A DNA stretch of 64,000 nucleotides from Chaetoderma sp. LZ-2023a (taxonomy: Eukaryota > Mollusca > Caudofoveata > Chaetodermatida > Chaetodermatidae): positions 77,676,970 to 77,740,969 of the forward strand of contig CM067366.1 in NCBI GenBank assembly GCA_034401795.1. Direction: 5' to 3'. Shown piece after piece: positions 9,530 to 21,226 of this stretch. The notes under the pieces are model-generated. The model did no database searches. It saw only the letters and a program-made list of their open reading frames with translations, and was not told the DNA's origin. Each line of letters begins with the position of its first letter. The stretch's first letter is position 1. A program made the position numbers and the translations under genes.

Positions 9530-10655
9530 GCACCAACCACCGAATTTATGATGTTCATGACAGCCATTTTGGTCATGGATCAAGTTCCCTTGAACAAACA
9601 GTAATAGCCCTTAGTCATCAATGAAATTTAATTAGTTTCAGCCTGATCCATGCAGCAGATCTAGAGATGTCATTTTCGGGAACAAGATGACTACCAGAAA
9701 AAATGTTCTGGAGCCAATCATCATTAGGGTTCACCCGCGCAACCTTCGTTGAAATTCGTCAGGTGGTTCTTGAGAAGAAGTCGTTTAAAACTGTTTCAAT
9801 TCATATCTCATAGGGTTTTCAGAACCTATGAAAATCCAATATGGCCACCATGTAAATCGACCAATCGAAACACTTAGTGGTATATCCATGGGGTACATTG
9901 GGCCAAATTTAGTTTAAAATGGGCTATTGATCAAAATGAGTAGGCTAGCATTTTAAGGTTACAGAATAATTTCAACATCTAGGGTTTTCAGCCAAAAAAC
10001 TGACCAATCAAAATTCTGAATATAGTTTTTGGTATGTACCACAAAATGCTTCTAGCCTCATTCAGTTGAAATCCACCAAGCGGCAAGAAAGGCGATGCAT
10101 TTTGACAATTTATGGTAATTTTACATAAAGTCTAGGATTTTAACCCCAAACATTGACCAATGAAAACTCTGAATGAAATTATGTAGCCCAGCACCATAGA
10201 ATCCTTCCAACAAAACTTGGTTGAAAGCCATCAAGCGGTTATGGAGGAGCCATATTTTGACAATTTCCAGTGTTTTCACTCAAGAAATTGACCAATCAAA
10301 ATTCTGAATAGAAATTCTGGAGACGAGCAGCTTAGAGTCATTCAAGCGCAATTCGGTTGAAATCCACTAAGCGACTAAAGAGGATATGTTTTTTGACAAT
10401 TTAAGGTGGCCATTTCATAAAATCTAATATTTTCACCAAAAGAATTGACCTATCAAAATTCTGAAATAAAGGTTCTGGAGTCTACCAACATAGGATCTTT
10501 CCAAACAAACTTGGTTGAAAATTTGTCAAAACGTTAAGGAGAAGATGGGATTTCACAGACGGACAGACAGAAGGACAGCTTATCGACAGATAAACGGATG
10601 ATCAATGGGCACGATGGCATAAGCTCTCTTGGACCTTTGGACAGGTGAGCTAATA
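9530..10655 (+). repeat. Dispersed repeat element: ~145-bp internal repeats and a 3' terminal hairpin
   Basis: A block around 'TTGACCAATCAAAATTCTGA' recurs at about 9,858, 10,001, 10,153, 10,288 and 10,444. The end is a GACGGACAGACAGAAGGACAG tract followed by GGCATAAGCTC, then TTGGACCTTTGGACAGG and TGAGCTAA, a stem-loop. The same end module appears at 40.8 kb (plus) and 45.2 kb (minus). Elements of this build are, to my recollection, common in lophotrochozoan genomes; I cannot name the family. Confidence 0.65.
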
Positions 10656-10829
10656 ATGGCCAACTCGCAGACTCTACTCTAGAGCCTCCGGAGGTATGTT
10701 TCATATTTGTCTCTAGTTCAGAGTACTATACTGTATGATGCAATAGTTCTGAACACCCTAGTGTACTCTAATCCAAAATCCCATAGTCTACTCTAGTATG
10801 TAACGAGAATTTCTCCTCAGGCTATCTCG

Positions 10830-11480
10830 TTTATTGTAGTGTAATTGAGAGAATATGTCTCCATAGCATCTCATCATATGGAGAGGATTTGTCGTCGGGC
10901 CATCTCGTATATTAATACTGTTGTATAGAGAGAGAATGTATCCTCAGTCCAGCTGGTATATTAATGTTGTATTGTAGGGAGAGAATATGTCCTAAGGCCA
11001 GCTTGTCTATTAATACCATAGTGTATGGAGAGGGTATGTCTTCAAGCCATCTCGTCGATTAACAATGTAGTTTATGGTGAGAATAATCAGGCTATCTTGT
11101 CTTTGAATACTGTAGTTTATGGTGAGAATATGCCCTCAGGCCATCTCGTCATATGAAGAGGATACGTCCTCCGGTAATCTCTTCATATGGAGAGGATATG
11201 TCCTCCCGTCATCTCGTCTGTTAATACCGTAGTGCACGGAGTGAATATATGTCCTCAGACCATCTGGTCTATTAATGTTGTATTGCATTGAATGAATATG
11301 TCTTCCGACCATATCGTATATTAATACTCTATTATATATGGAGAAGATATGTCTTTGGACCAACTCTTCTCTTAACAATGCGAGCTATGGAGAGTATATG
11401 TCCTCGGGGCACCCACATCTTTGAATACTGTAATATATGGAAGAAATATGACCTTTCTTAGAATACTGTAGTATATGCAG
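10830..11480. repeat. ~50-bp degenerate minisatellite
   Basis: Units resemble GAGAATATGTCCTCAGGCCA followed by TCTCGTCTATTAATACTGTA. About 12-13 diverged units are recognisable. Small frames across it are artefacts. Confidence 0.8.
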
Positions 11481-11739
11481 AGAACCTGTCCTGGGCCGAA
11501 CCTAAGGCAGTGCAACAAGTGCATTTGCACAGCCCACAAATTTCCATCGTCCCCAAAAATCACACAAAAACTTGTTTGTCTTAATTTTAGGGACGCTGCA
11601 TAAGTTCAAGTTAAATGCATACTTATTGTACAACTCATAAATCAGGCAACTGGTTTCCAAAGGAAAACTATTTTGAACCCGATATAAAAACTTTAATCTG
11701 GGAGAACTACACCTAAGTACTCGGTACCAAATACGGCAG

Positions 11740-12200
11740 TACTCTAAGCTACTCCTTGACACATTAAATGAAGCATCACTCGAACAGTTGAACAGGCTTC
11801 CAAAACGAGCTGACAATACCACAGACTTCCTGATTGCATCACATCCAAATCTGGTCAACAAAACGTGAAAAAGTAAATTGCACCAACAATGCGGATCATG
11901 ATACCATCATTGTAGATGTGACAGTTATTATTTCTTATTATTTTATTATTTTCTAAGTTATAATGTCTAACGTTGGAGCGCAGTAAGTGTGCTCCTGCAC
12001 GCGTTAGTATGACTCAATTTGGCCTGAAAAGACTTAGAATATCTATCAGCTATTTGCTGCTAGCATTTCTAAGTGCCAAGCATAACATCCAAAACCGCTT
12101 GACAGATTTGTATAAACAGTTCGACTAGGCATAGCAAAAACGCCACCAAGTAAGGCTTTCCTGTACCGCGAAGCCAACCGGGACAAGATCAATGACAAAC
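11740..12200 (+). pseudogene. Non-LTR retrotransposon endonuclease C-terminal fragment
   Basis: Plus-strand reading with frameshifts gives LEQLNRLPKRADNTTDFL from about 11,779, then ADHDTIIVDV near 11,895. These match the end of the AP-endonuclease domain of LINE ORF2, where the normal motif is SDHD (here ADHD). A PPSKAFLYREANRDKI stretch at about 12,150 fits the linker after the endonuclease. Several stops and shifts are present. The fragment ends where an oppositely oriented RT piece begins. Confidence 0.6.
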
Positions 12201-12960
12201 TGTAGGCTTGCATCGACTATTACATCAGTGTCCTTTTCCTCAAGACAGCTCCGTACGTGACAAATATCACCATTATCGTTAATTTTTTTGTAATCCAGAT
12301 TATTGTCTTATTTACCGATTGGCAAATCCTGGCATTTTCAGTTTGGATTTTGAGTAGCCATGTGTCATTCCATTGTTGTAGAACATCAAACTCATTCGAC
12401 ATAGCTTTAGTGTCTGATTCTGGATCTTTGGTTTCTCTGAATAACCTAGTGACATCTGCGAATATAGTTGAGGACATATTGTCCGGCAGATCATCTACGT
12501 ATAGTAATAATATAGGACGTAATGCGCGTCCCTGTGGGATACCATTAGTCACTGGTTGGTAGCTAGATAACTGTCCATTTATTGTTACTTTCTGTGTTCG
12601 ATAAGACGGAACAGTTTTAATCCACATCAGTATGTCACCCTTTATATTGTATCTCAATACTTTGCTAATGAGACGCTTATGGGGTACTTTGTCAAATGCT
12701 TTCATATAGACTAGATATTTCTGCGTCTGGTGAGCCGCCATTGCCCCAAATTTTAGACCATTTGTCGTGCACTATGAGGAGCCTGAAAGTTGTGGAACAT
12801 ACTGCTATGAATCCATCCTGTCTGTTGTTGAAGATGGAATTGCTATTCACACGTGTTGTTATGGCGTCTCTGACTCGGACAATAGAGTCCATTGTTTTAC
12901 GGGCTATGCTGGTGAGCCTCGCTGATCTATAGTTTGATGCTAATTATCTGTCGGCTTTTT
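12200..12960 (-). pseudogene. Non-LTR retrotransposon reverse transcriptase fragment
   Basis: Reading from 12,960 down: SNYRSARLTSI and FNNRQDGFIA (RT start), VHDKWSKIWGNGGS, then after a frameshift near 12,715 KAFDKVPHKRL (RT motif A), PVTNGIPQG (motif B) and IFADVTRLF in place of the FADD catalytic motif, followed by DTWLLKIQ and EEKDTDVIVDASL. The second catalytic Asp is Val, and there are small deletions at LRPILLLYVDDL. It is dead. The closest resemblance is to CR1/Jockey-type elements, clade not certain. Confidence 0.85.
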
Positions 12961-13059
12961 TATTGTGGCACCACTTCTTCTGAGTCTGTTGTAGCTAGCT
13001 TTCCATCATCTCTTTCTCATCTGTGATGCACGCTTTATCTTCAATTTGCTTATATGCAT

Positions 13060-13172
13060 GCCCAGAGACACACACCGACACACACCGGTACACACCGACA
13101 CACACCGGCACACACCGGCACACACCGACACATACCGGCACACACCGACACACACACACACCGACACACACC

Positions 13173-13213
<41 letters not shown>

Positions 13214-13287
13214 GCATGCACGCACGCACGCACGCACGCACGCACAAACAAACAAACACACACACACACACACACACACAAAACACA

Positions 13288-13382
<95 letters not shown>

Positions 13383-13434
13383 GCCACTCACAACCACACA
13401 CCTCCCCTCCAAAACACACATCGACTCACATACA

Positions 13435-13478
<44 letters not shown>

Positions 13479-13520
13479 CGTACGTACGCACGCACGCACG
13501 CACGTGCGCACACACAAAGT
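13060..13520. repeat. Compound (CA)n simple repeat
   Basis: A CACACCGACA/CACACCGGCA block leads into pure (CA)n, CGCA and CAAA sub-blocks. Six frames are open for over 100 codons through it; all are artefacts. Confidence 0.97.
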
Positions 13521-14208
13521 GATAACCACAAGATCAAATAATTGAGTTTTATTCTGACCGCCGACCAAGTGGTCTAAAAGAAAAAGGAGTCGCTCATCAA
13601 CTAAGAAGATCGTGCCACTGTGGATTTTCTTCAGGGCCCACATAATGTGTGCTAATGGCTGTAGCGCGGTACTTTATGCGGCAAGGTATCAAAAAGGTGA
13701 GACAATGGTCATCAGACCCGTAAACATATGCCAAAATGAGGGTGGAACAAGGTCGAAAACTTTAAGGAATACGTCCTTGGAGAATGGTCATAAGTAGTGT
13801 GAATTAGGTCACGGTGTTAATATCCTATTCAGAGCGGGTGTGGGGAGGTGCCATTGGCGTATCAGGCATGAGGAAGGCGAGCTGAGAGACGCGGCGAACC
13901 GTAGACTCAGCTTTCCTTATCCTATAACGTTTTGCTACACAAAGAAACACCAAGGCCCGTCAGGGCGGATCATGGTGTCAGAGAGATACAGCGGTTGTTG
14001 TAGTCTGAGCGGGCAGCAAAAGCAATGTCCGCAGGCGACTTTAGCTTAGAATGGCGTTTCAAGCGATGTGTGGGGCCTAACGTGTCCAAAGTTGAAGCCT
14101 TTTTGGTGGAAGAACAGGTATCTTCGATCGCAACGATATTATAAGTCTTGCTAAGGATACCACCTGAAAATTAGGCAGCTAAGGCAGACGTCCTGTTTTA
14201 TATATATA
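13521..14208. other. No recognisable gene
   Basis: Between the CA tract and the Tc1-like element there are only short frames with no familiar motif. Confidence 0.6.
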
Positions 14209-15865
14209 CACCTGTGCAAAAGTTAAGCACCACCCTATTTTTATGCACATGCGAGGGTATATTCATGTGCTATGAAGAAAGCAATAGCATAAACATTTAT
14301 GTACCCATCCATCTTAGTGCAAGAGGTAATAATGCAACTAGAGGAATGCTGATTATGATGGTGGGGAAACACTGTATGTTTTTGTTTGAACTTGAAAACG
14401 AGGCCTGAATATGGTTACGTTGACACAACTGACAACTATTGCCCTACAGTTGACACACGTGGCTAGATTGTCATTAATGGTGTCTGAAAACGAAGTTTAA
14501 CATCTGTGCACGAGTTTGAGACTGTCATTATTAATACCGGGTATATCCACCTTGTGCCTGGATGACGGCCTGGACACGACGTCTCATGCTGGTCACCAAC
14601 CGACTGATACGCCATTGTGGTATTCGTTGCCATTCAAGATGGAGTGCGTCTGTTAATTCCTGTAGGTTCTGCACAGGAGGATCCCTCCTTCTCACCATGT
14701 CTCCCAGAATGTCGCAGATATGCTCAATAGGGTTCATGTCAGGGCTCCTTGCTGGTCATGGTAGGGTTTCGATGGCATTCTGGCGGAGGTATTCATGCAC
14801 AGCTGTAGCACGATGTGGTCGGGCGTTGTCATCCATGAGTATAGGGTGGGTTCCAGGTGCATGATTTACAAAATGAGGGACCACAACTCTATCCAGTATG
14901 GAATCTTGATATCTTTGTCCATTTAGTGTTCCAGGTACAGTCAACAGATCCAGCTTACAATCAAATGAGATGCACCCCCATATCATAACGGAACCTCCAC
15001 TAAATGGAACTTCTTCCATGATGTTACGTTGGTCGTACGCCGTGCGTCTGGACCTCCATACACGAGTTCGACCATCTGTGGCATGAAGCAGGAACCGACT
15101 TTCATCGGACCAGTGTACCCGTCTCCAGGATCTCATGTTCCAGTGTCTTCTTTCATTGCACCACCTCAGACGCTCCTCTTTGTGGTGTGCAGTGAGGAGA
15201 GGACGTCTGACAGGTCTCCTAGCTTTCATGCCAGCAGCATACAGTCTCCTTTTGACGGTAGACATTGACACTCTATTGCACGTTTCCCATTGCTGGCTGA
15301 GCACTCTGCTGTTGGTGAATGGAGATCTCCTAACAAGGCGTACTAGAGCTCGATCATCACGGGCCGTAGTCTTCTTCGGTCTTCCAGATCTAGGCCTGTC
15401 CTTCACCTCGTTAGTTTGCCCATGTTTTGCAATCAAACGACTGATTACAGTATGGTTAATGTTCAGCTGTCTGCCAATCTCTCTGCATGACATACCAGTG
15501 GTATGCATGCCTATGATTGGCCATTTCACACGATCACTTAACCTTCGTCTTGCCATAGCGGTTCACAATCAAGAGCTAATTCTCTCTGTACAAATAAACC
15601 ACGGTCATGAACACAAAATTCCTAATCTTGTCGCCTAAATCTGTATGTAATGTTCTACACCTCAAACTGGACTTTTACATAACTGAACACGTGTGCTGTT
15701 TCCCGCCACGCACGGACATCAAGTGGCGTGAAGTCATGCATGCATGTGCATTTCGTACTTGGAATTATGTCAGCTAACGCGGGGACAAAAAGTATGGCAG
15801 CCTAGTTGTACCATCATGTTTCTATGTTCTATTGTTTTTGCTGGTGCTTAACTTTTGCACAGGTG
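14209..15865 (-). mobile_element. Tc1-like DNA transposon, about 1.66 kb, full length
   Basis: Terminal inverted repeats CACCTGTGCAAAAGTTAAGC plus ACCA (24 bp) match exactly at 14,209-14,232 and 15,842-15,865. Both ends abut TATATA, consistent with TA target duplication, though the low-complexity flank hides the exact pair. Size and a single transposase frame fit Tc1/mariner elements. It lies almost at the centre of the 12.2-kb spacer. Confidence 0.93.
14531..15556 (-). pseudogene. Tc1-like transposase, DD34E, one nonsense codon
   Basis: Starts MARRRLSDRVKWPIIGM at 15,556. Residues ~1-110 hold two helix-turn-helix regions with the GRPKKTT hook between them. The catalytic triad is visible: WSDESRF (first Asp), MDDNARPH (second Asp), NPIEH (Glu), with 34 residues between the second Asp and Glu, the Tc1 spacing. 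At 14,756-14,758 the codon is TGA where the family usually has Trp (ETLP-x-PARSPD); the frame is otherwise open for 342 codons to a stop at 14,531, the normal Tc1 length. One point change therefore inactivates an otherwise complete gene, which implies fairly recent activity. Programmed readthrough is possible but unlikely. Confidence 0.95.
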
Positions 15866-17404
15866 TATATATACGTAAAAAGGCAACAACGCTACCGAGG
15901 CTAATATATATCTTCATGTTGAGCAGAGCGCGAGATCTTTGCCAGAATATGACAGGTAAGGTGGGCAATCTCTTTCAGAATTCCTTAGGTGGAAAGAAAA
16001 GTAAAAGGCCGATACAAGAGCGGAAAATGCTTAAGGTTGTATAAATCTGTAAGAGAATAGAAAACTAGATTAGTTAGTACATTTAAAATTTAACGAGTAA
16101 TTCGCCACAGTAATCCCTTGGTTGAGGGGTCTAGCATTTGCGATTGTGCACGCTGCAGGCTTAAAACCAGCCGTAGTAGGTATATTTCCAAGGCACAGCA
16201 TTATGCGATGACTTAGTCCTCAGTGACCAAAGACCAAAATGCCAGCGAGATGGAACTCAATAGAGAGGAGAAAGTTCAAATGGATTCTGTCGTGGCTGGA
16301 ATGGCGAGTGGAGAAAGTACAATTTCGCGAGATGTTTCATCACAAAGTCCTGTTTAAGGGAAGGCACGAGGTGTCACAATACGAAACCCAGTCCGAATTC
16401 GAAATTCTTCCATGGGACATGGCTGTTCTGGAGAACGCTGTCCTCACATGGCCACACCAGTAGGCGGGAGGTGGCGTATGATGGTTCGTCCACGGCAGTG
16501 ACTCGTTCAGTCCTTTTTCTTCCATATCAGATTGAAGTGAGAAGTTTCTGTGAACTGGTCTCTTGAGTAGCACAAGTGGCGGCTGAAAGTCTTTCAATGC
16601 AGAGGAATAAATTAGGCTGTTAGTTTGGCCACTAATACCGCTTAGCAGCTTTTAAATAAGGAGACTCAGCGCTGGTGACGTGTAGTTGTTTGATCACGGT
16701 CAGCGGGTAAAGTAACTGTTATGCAGTAGAAGTCACACAAGTAGTAGCAAGTGGAGTCGGAACAATGCAGACCGCTGACAGGAATTGGTTGGCTAACCAT
16801 CAGAGCTGAGTCTGGTGGAAGTCCCGTAAAGTTCAGCGCAGAACTGGCTGCTTTTATACTAGCTAGATACTCTGCATCTCATTATTTTCCGAAGAATATA
16901 TGACGTCCAAGATATGGCCCGAGCCAATCAATTGTCACTAGCATTAGTGTGCGAGCTCCGGCTGAATCTAACCGAGAGAGTCAGTCGGCCAATGGCGTGG
17001 CCGAATTCGTAGTTTTTGAATCATGGTAGGTGTTTTTAAATGTTAGTCCTGAGGTTGCTTCATTCCAAAATTTCTTCACGGGGACTTTCTTCAGAAAATG
17101 ATATTCTAGCGCTTTTTAATGTTACCGACAATCCCCGGTGAAATTGTGATCATAGACCATTGTTGCGAGGAAGAGGTCGCGCAAAGATAGCATATATATT
17201 CTAAAAAGTGTCTGCCCAGTAAGTGGCATCACGCCTATATGGCCATGCCATGCCCTATGAGAAAATCCATATATTATGACGGTGCTCCCAGTGGACCGGC
17301 GCGTGCACAGGGGATGCAAATCGTGTCTTTAGACACTTTTGCTCTCGCCTGTGCGCTAGAGTATTGCCATCCATTGGGCGTAGCCATAGCATAGTCCACG
17401 GTAG
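15866..17404. other. No recognisable gene; possible TATA box on the minus strand
   Basis: Frames at 16,239-16,463 and 16,340-16,597 match nothing that I know. On the minus strand TATAAAAG lies at 16,858-16,851, followed about 27 bp on by AGTTCTGCGCTGAAC and an NF-kB-like GGGACTTCC. This could be a promoter or the LTR of a decayed element; neither is shown. Confidence 0.3.
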
Positions 17405-18795
17405 TAATGTCTTATCTAGGTGGAAGCTATAGCAGCAGGTGAGTCTGCTATGTTTTATCCAGGTGGAAACTATGGAAGAAGGTGAGTATGTTAGGTTCTA
17501 TCTAGGTGGTAGCTACAGAAGAAGGCGAGTCTATTATGTTTTATCCATGTGGAAGCTATGGAAGAATGTAAGTCTGTTATGTTTTATCAAGGTGGAGGCT
17601 ATGCAACAAGGTAAGTCTGTTATGTGTTATATAGATGAAATCTATGGAACAAAGAGACGAGAGTCTGTTATGTTTATTCTCGGTGGAAGCTATGGAAGAA
17701 AGGGAGTCTGTTATGTCTTATCGAGGTGGCCATTATGGAAGAGAGAGCGTCTGTTATATTTTATCTAGGTGGACGACATGGAAGCGGGTGGGCCTGTTAT
17801 ATTTTATCTAGGTGGACGCTATGGAAGCAGGTGGGCCTGTTATGTTTTATCTGGGTGGACGCTATGGAAGAAGATGAGTCTGTTATACTTTATCCAGGAT
17901 GAAGATTTGGAGGAAGGTGAGTCTGTAATATTTTATCCAGGTAGAAGCTATGGAAAAATATGAGGCTGTTATGTTTTATCTAGGTGGAAGCTATGGAAGA
18001 AGGTTGGCCTGCCATGTTTTATCTAGGTGGAAGCTATGGAAGATGGTGAGTCTGCTATGTTTTATCTAGGTGGAAGCTATGGAAGAAGCTTGGCCTGCTA
18101 TATTTTATCTAGGTGGAAGCTATGTAAGACGGTGGACCTGTTATGTTTTATCTGGGTGGACGCTATGGAAGAAGATGAGTCTGTTATACTTTATCCAGGT
18201 TGAAGATTTGGAGGAAGGTGAGTCTGTAATATTTTATCCAGGTAGAGGCTATGGAAAAATATGAGGCTGTTATGTTTTATCTAGGTGGAAGCTATGGAAG
18301 AAGCTTGGCCTGCTATGTTTTATCTAGGTGGAAGCTATGTAAGACGGTGAGTCTGTTATGTTTTATCTAAGTGGACGCTATGGAAGAAGGTGGGCCTGTT
18401 ATGTTTTATCTAGGTGGACGCTATGGTAGACGGCGAGTCTGTTATGTTTTATCTAGGTGGAAGCTACGGAAGCAGGTGAGTCTGTTATGTTTTCTCCAGG
18501 TGAAAGCTATGGAAGAAGGTGAGGCTGTTATGTTTTATCTAGCTGGAAGCTATGACAGAAGGTGAGTCGCTTATGTTTTATCCAGGTGGAAGTTATGGAA
18601 GAATTTTAGGCTGTTAAGTTTTATCCAGGTGGAAGCTACGGAAGAAGGTGAGGTTGTTATGTTTTATCTGGGTCGAAGCTATGGCAGAAATTGAGTCTGT
18701 TATGTTTTCTCTGGGTGGAAGCTATAGAAGAAGGTGAGGCTGTTATGTTTTATCCAGTTGGATGCTATGGAAGAAGGTGTGTATGTTATGTTAGA
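17405..18795 (+). repeat. 43-bp minisatellite with splice-site-like units, about 32 copies
   Basis: The consensus unit is GTGAGTCTGTTATGTTTTAT, CCAGGTGGAAGCTATGGAAG, AAG. Each unit holds an AAG-GTGAGT donor-like and a TTTTATC(C/T)AG-GTGG acceptor-like sequence. The 43-bp period cycles through all frames, giving runs of about 64 codons in step every 301 bp (17,769, 18,070, 18,371), a seven-unit higher-order repeat. No gene is inferred. Confidence 0.92.
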
Positions 18796-18816
18796 AAAGG
18801 ACGAATTGATACGGAT

Positions 18817-19150
18817 AATAGACCTTTCCATTTTATGCGTCCGTCATATGACATCATAATCAAAGGCGTGAGGCTGATGCCATAATCAATGACGTCATGA
18901 ATGGCGTAGGTAAGTTCCTCACGATTGATGATGGACTAAGCGTTGTTGTACGAATTGTATGTCTTTACTATTTAATACACATTATGCACCCAGTCAAATT
19001 AGTTTAAAAATATTCAACAGCTTGCCTGTATAGTTTCCTGGAAATTAATATTCGGGAAGTTCAGGGATCGATCGATCCCAACATGGAGGAAGCGTTGGTG
19101 GAACTTAGCTAGAGATGGGCGGGGCGTAGCTAAAACTTTAAAGGTACATT
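18817..19150 (+). repeat. MITE, subfamily A, nearly complete (334 bp)
   Basis: Starts AATAGACCTTTCCATTTTAT and ends AAAACTTTAAAGGTACATT, degraded terminal inverted repeats. It contains TGACGTCA, AATGGCGTAGGTAAG, only the right core half (AATTAGTTTAAAAATATTCA), GGGATCGATCGATCCCAACA and TTAGCTAGAGATGGGCGGGG. The left core half was lost, as expected of a deletion between palindrome arms. Confidence 0.85.
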
Positions 19151-19914
19151 TGACGCTTTTACTCGCTCTATGTTTCATGGTATTGGCAGGAATTCGTTAT
19201 TATGGAAAGACCAGTCTTAAATTTATTGATCAGAATGTCAAAATTAATGCTGAGGATTACATCAACATTTTTGAAAATTGATGATGTTCCAAAATTGCTC
19301 ATTAGCATACATACATGAATAAGATTCCCAGCGCCCACTACAGAACTGGATCTTTACTGGTCTCACTAGTATAAAATATGCTATGAAATAGCTAGAATGA
19401 TAGTCACACATTTAAAACACGATCAATACAACTCTTAGTATTGGCTTAAGAGCTGCATGATATGTTACCGTGCTCATTGGTCCCAAATCCTCTGTCATAA
19501 AAGAAAAAACCATGTTTCAACTTCTTGTTGACGAGCTATTTTTTTAAAACTTTGATAAAATAAGACTGGACCCGATCAGAGTCGATGAGGATTCTGAATA
19601 ATAGTCTAGTGGTCTGTTGAACCCACATTCGTTGAATTGCTGAACCACCCGTGACATGGTTCCAAATATAATATTAAACGTATACATGTATTATTGCTAA
19701 TCATAATTAAGCCTATATATTATTCAAAACCGTAGCCTGGTTATTTAGTCGCGTCTGATATAGGCCAAATAATACGGAACATTTCTATATTAAGTTTGCA
19801 ACGTTCGGAATGACGTATGAGACGTGACCTACATCAAAAGAAGAAGACAGTGGAGTTTGGAGGCTATAAGTGACAGCGTACCTCGCCTCGTAGTCAAGGA
19901 CTACTAAGAAGCTA
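19151..19914. other. No recognisable feature
   Basis: AT-rich, no coding frame with familiar motifs and no clear repeat. Confidence 0.6.
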
Positions 19915-20335
19915 TATGTGTATGTATGATTACTGTATTATGTGGCTGTAGTAGTAGGAACACCCTGCAGCTGCAATCAGTCCTTCTTCGCTTTTGCCCA
20001 CTGTGTCTTGTCCTCAGCTGAAATCTTTAGCTTCCTCAGGTCCATTCTTGACTTGAGTGTACTGAGTCCTGCTTTCTTGAGGTCACGTCATAGCATGCTT
20101 AGCAGATTGATGCAATGACGTCCTGTCCTGGGTCTGTTTTTGCTGGCTCCGAGTAGGGCGAATTACAAGGCTCTCTGTGCTGGCGTGTCATCTTACATCC
20201 TTAGCACATGGCCAAACATGGACCATCTTTGCTGGCCGACTTTCACAGACAGCGGCGCCGTAATACACATCTTGTATAGTGCATCGTTGATAATTACGCT
20301 TGGAAATTGTTTGGTCTTGTGGAGCAATGTAAACG
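19915..20335 (-). pseudogene. LINE 3' fragment, same family as the arm copies
   Basis: The complement carries the same 3' region as 300-895: 3' UTR with GATTACTGTATT, then the antisense of FGHVLRM and the region before CQRKHLR. It is truncated near 20,335. Confidence 0.8.
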
Positions 20336-20494
20336 CTAAGATTTACCATACATGTGATTACTACCATGTAAATAAGATACCTGTCCCATGTACATTATAT
20401 CCTTTCTAGGGACACGCCCACCACATATAGTCCATCTCTCGGAGTCGATAGCAATATCTACACGTTCATTATGTATTATTTTTTTGACAACTCG

Positions 20495-20943
20495 TTTTTC
20501 TGTATGTATGAGTACTGTATTCTGCATCTGTAGTAGTAGATACATCATACAGCTACATTCAGTCCTTATTCGCCTTTTCCCACTGTGTCTTGTCCTCAGC
20601 CGAAATCTTTAGCTTCCTCAGGTCCATTCTTGACTTGAGTGTACTGAGTCCTGCTTTCTTAAGGTCACGTCATAGCACGCTTAGCAGATTTATGCAATGA
20701 CGTCCTGTCCTGGCTTTGTATTTGCTGACTCCGAGTAGGGCGAATCAAGCATGGACCATCCTTGTTGGGCGACTTTTACGGTCAGCGGCGACGTATTACA
20801 TATTTTGCATAGTGCGTCGTTGGAAATTATGCTGTCTCACCATCGGTGTCCAGTGATGGCGCGTAGGTGTTTGTGATGGCTTTGGAGCTGCCCGGCTGTT
20901 ACAGCTATACAGCATCAAGGATACTCAGGTTGCATTGTATAAA
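20495..20943 (-). pseudogene. LINE 3' fragment, second copy, cut by the (GGT)n tract
   Basis: A repeat of the preceding fragment, starting at GTATGAGTACTGTATT and ending GCATTGTATAAACGT exactly where GTGGTGG begins, which is also where the right inverted arm begins. Missing blocks near 20,745 and 20,870 show that it is a rearranged copy. Confidence 0.8.
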
Positions 20944-21226
20944 CGTGGTGGTGGTGGTGGTGGTGGTGGTGGTGGTGGTGGTGGTGGTGGTGGTGGTGGT
21001 GGTGGTGGTGGTGGTGGTGGTGGTGATAAGGGTGGTGGTGGTGGTGGTTGCGGTGGTGGTTATGAGAGTGGTGGTGGTGGTGGTGGTGGTGGTGGTGGTC
21101 GTGGTGGTGGGCATGGTTGTGGTGATAGTGGTGGTGGTGGTGGTGGTGGTGGTGGTGGTGGTGGTGGTGGTGGTGGTGGTGGTGGTGGTGGTGGCTGCGG
21201 TGGTGGCTGTGGAGGCAGTGGTAGAG
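20944..21226. repeat. (GGT)n microsatellite; inner end of the right arm
   Basis: GGT runs with interruptions at GATAAGGG, TTGCGG, TATGAGA and GGGCATGGTTGTGGTGATA; longer than the left mate. Frames giving poly-Val, poly-Gly or poly-His are artefacts. Confidence 0.95.

Noticed and set aside
12220..12741. Functional reverse transcriptase gene
   Set aside because: FADD is FADV, there are deletions and a frameshift; dead fragment only.
11740..12960. LINE 5' inversion by twin priming
   Set aside because: The order of pieces and lack of a 3' tail do not fit; a simple inversion or two insertions is likelier.
13006..13643. Cys/Val- and Thr/His-rich frames at the CA tract
   Set aside because: Simple-repeat translation, open in all frames.
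16851..16858. LTR promoter (TATAAAAG) of a retrovirus-like element
   Set aside because: No matching second LTR, primer site or gag/pol found in the window.
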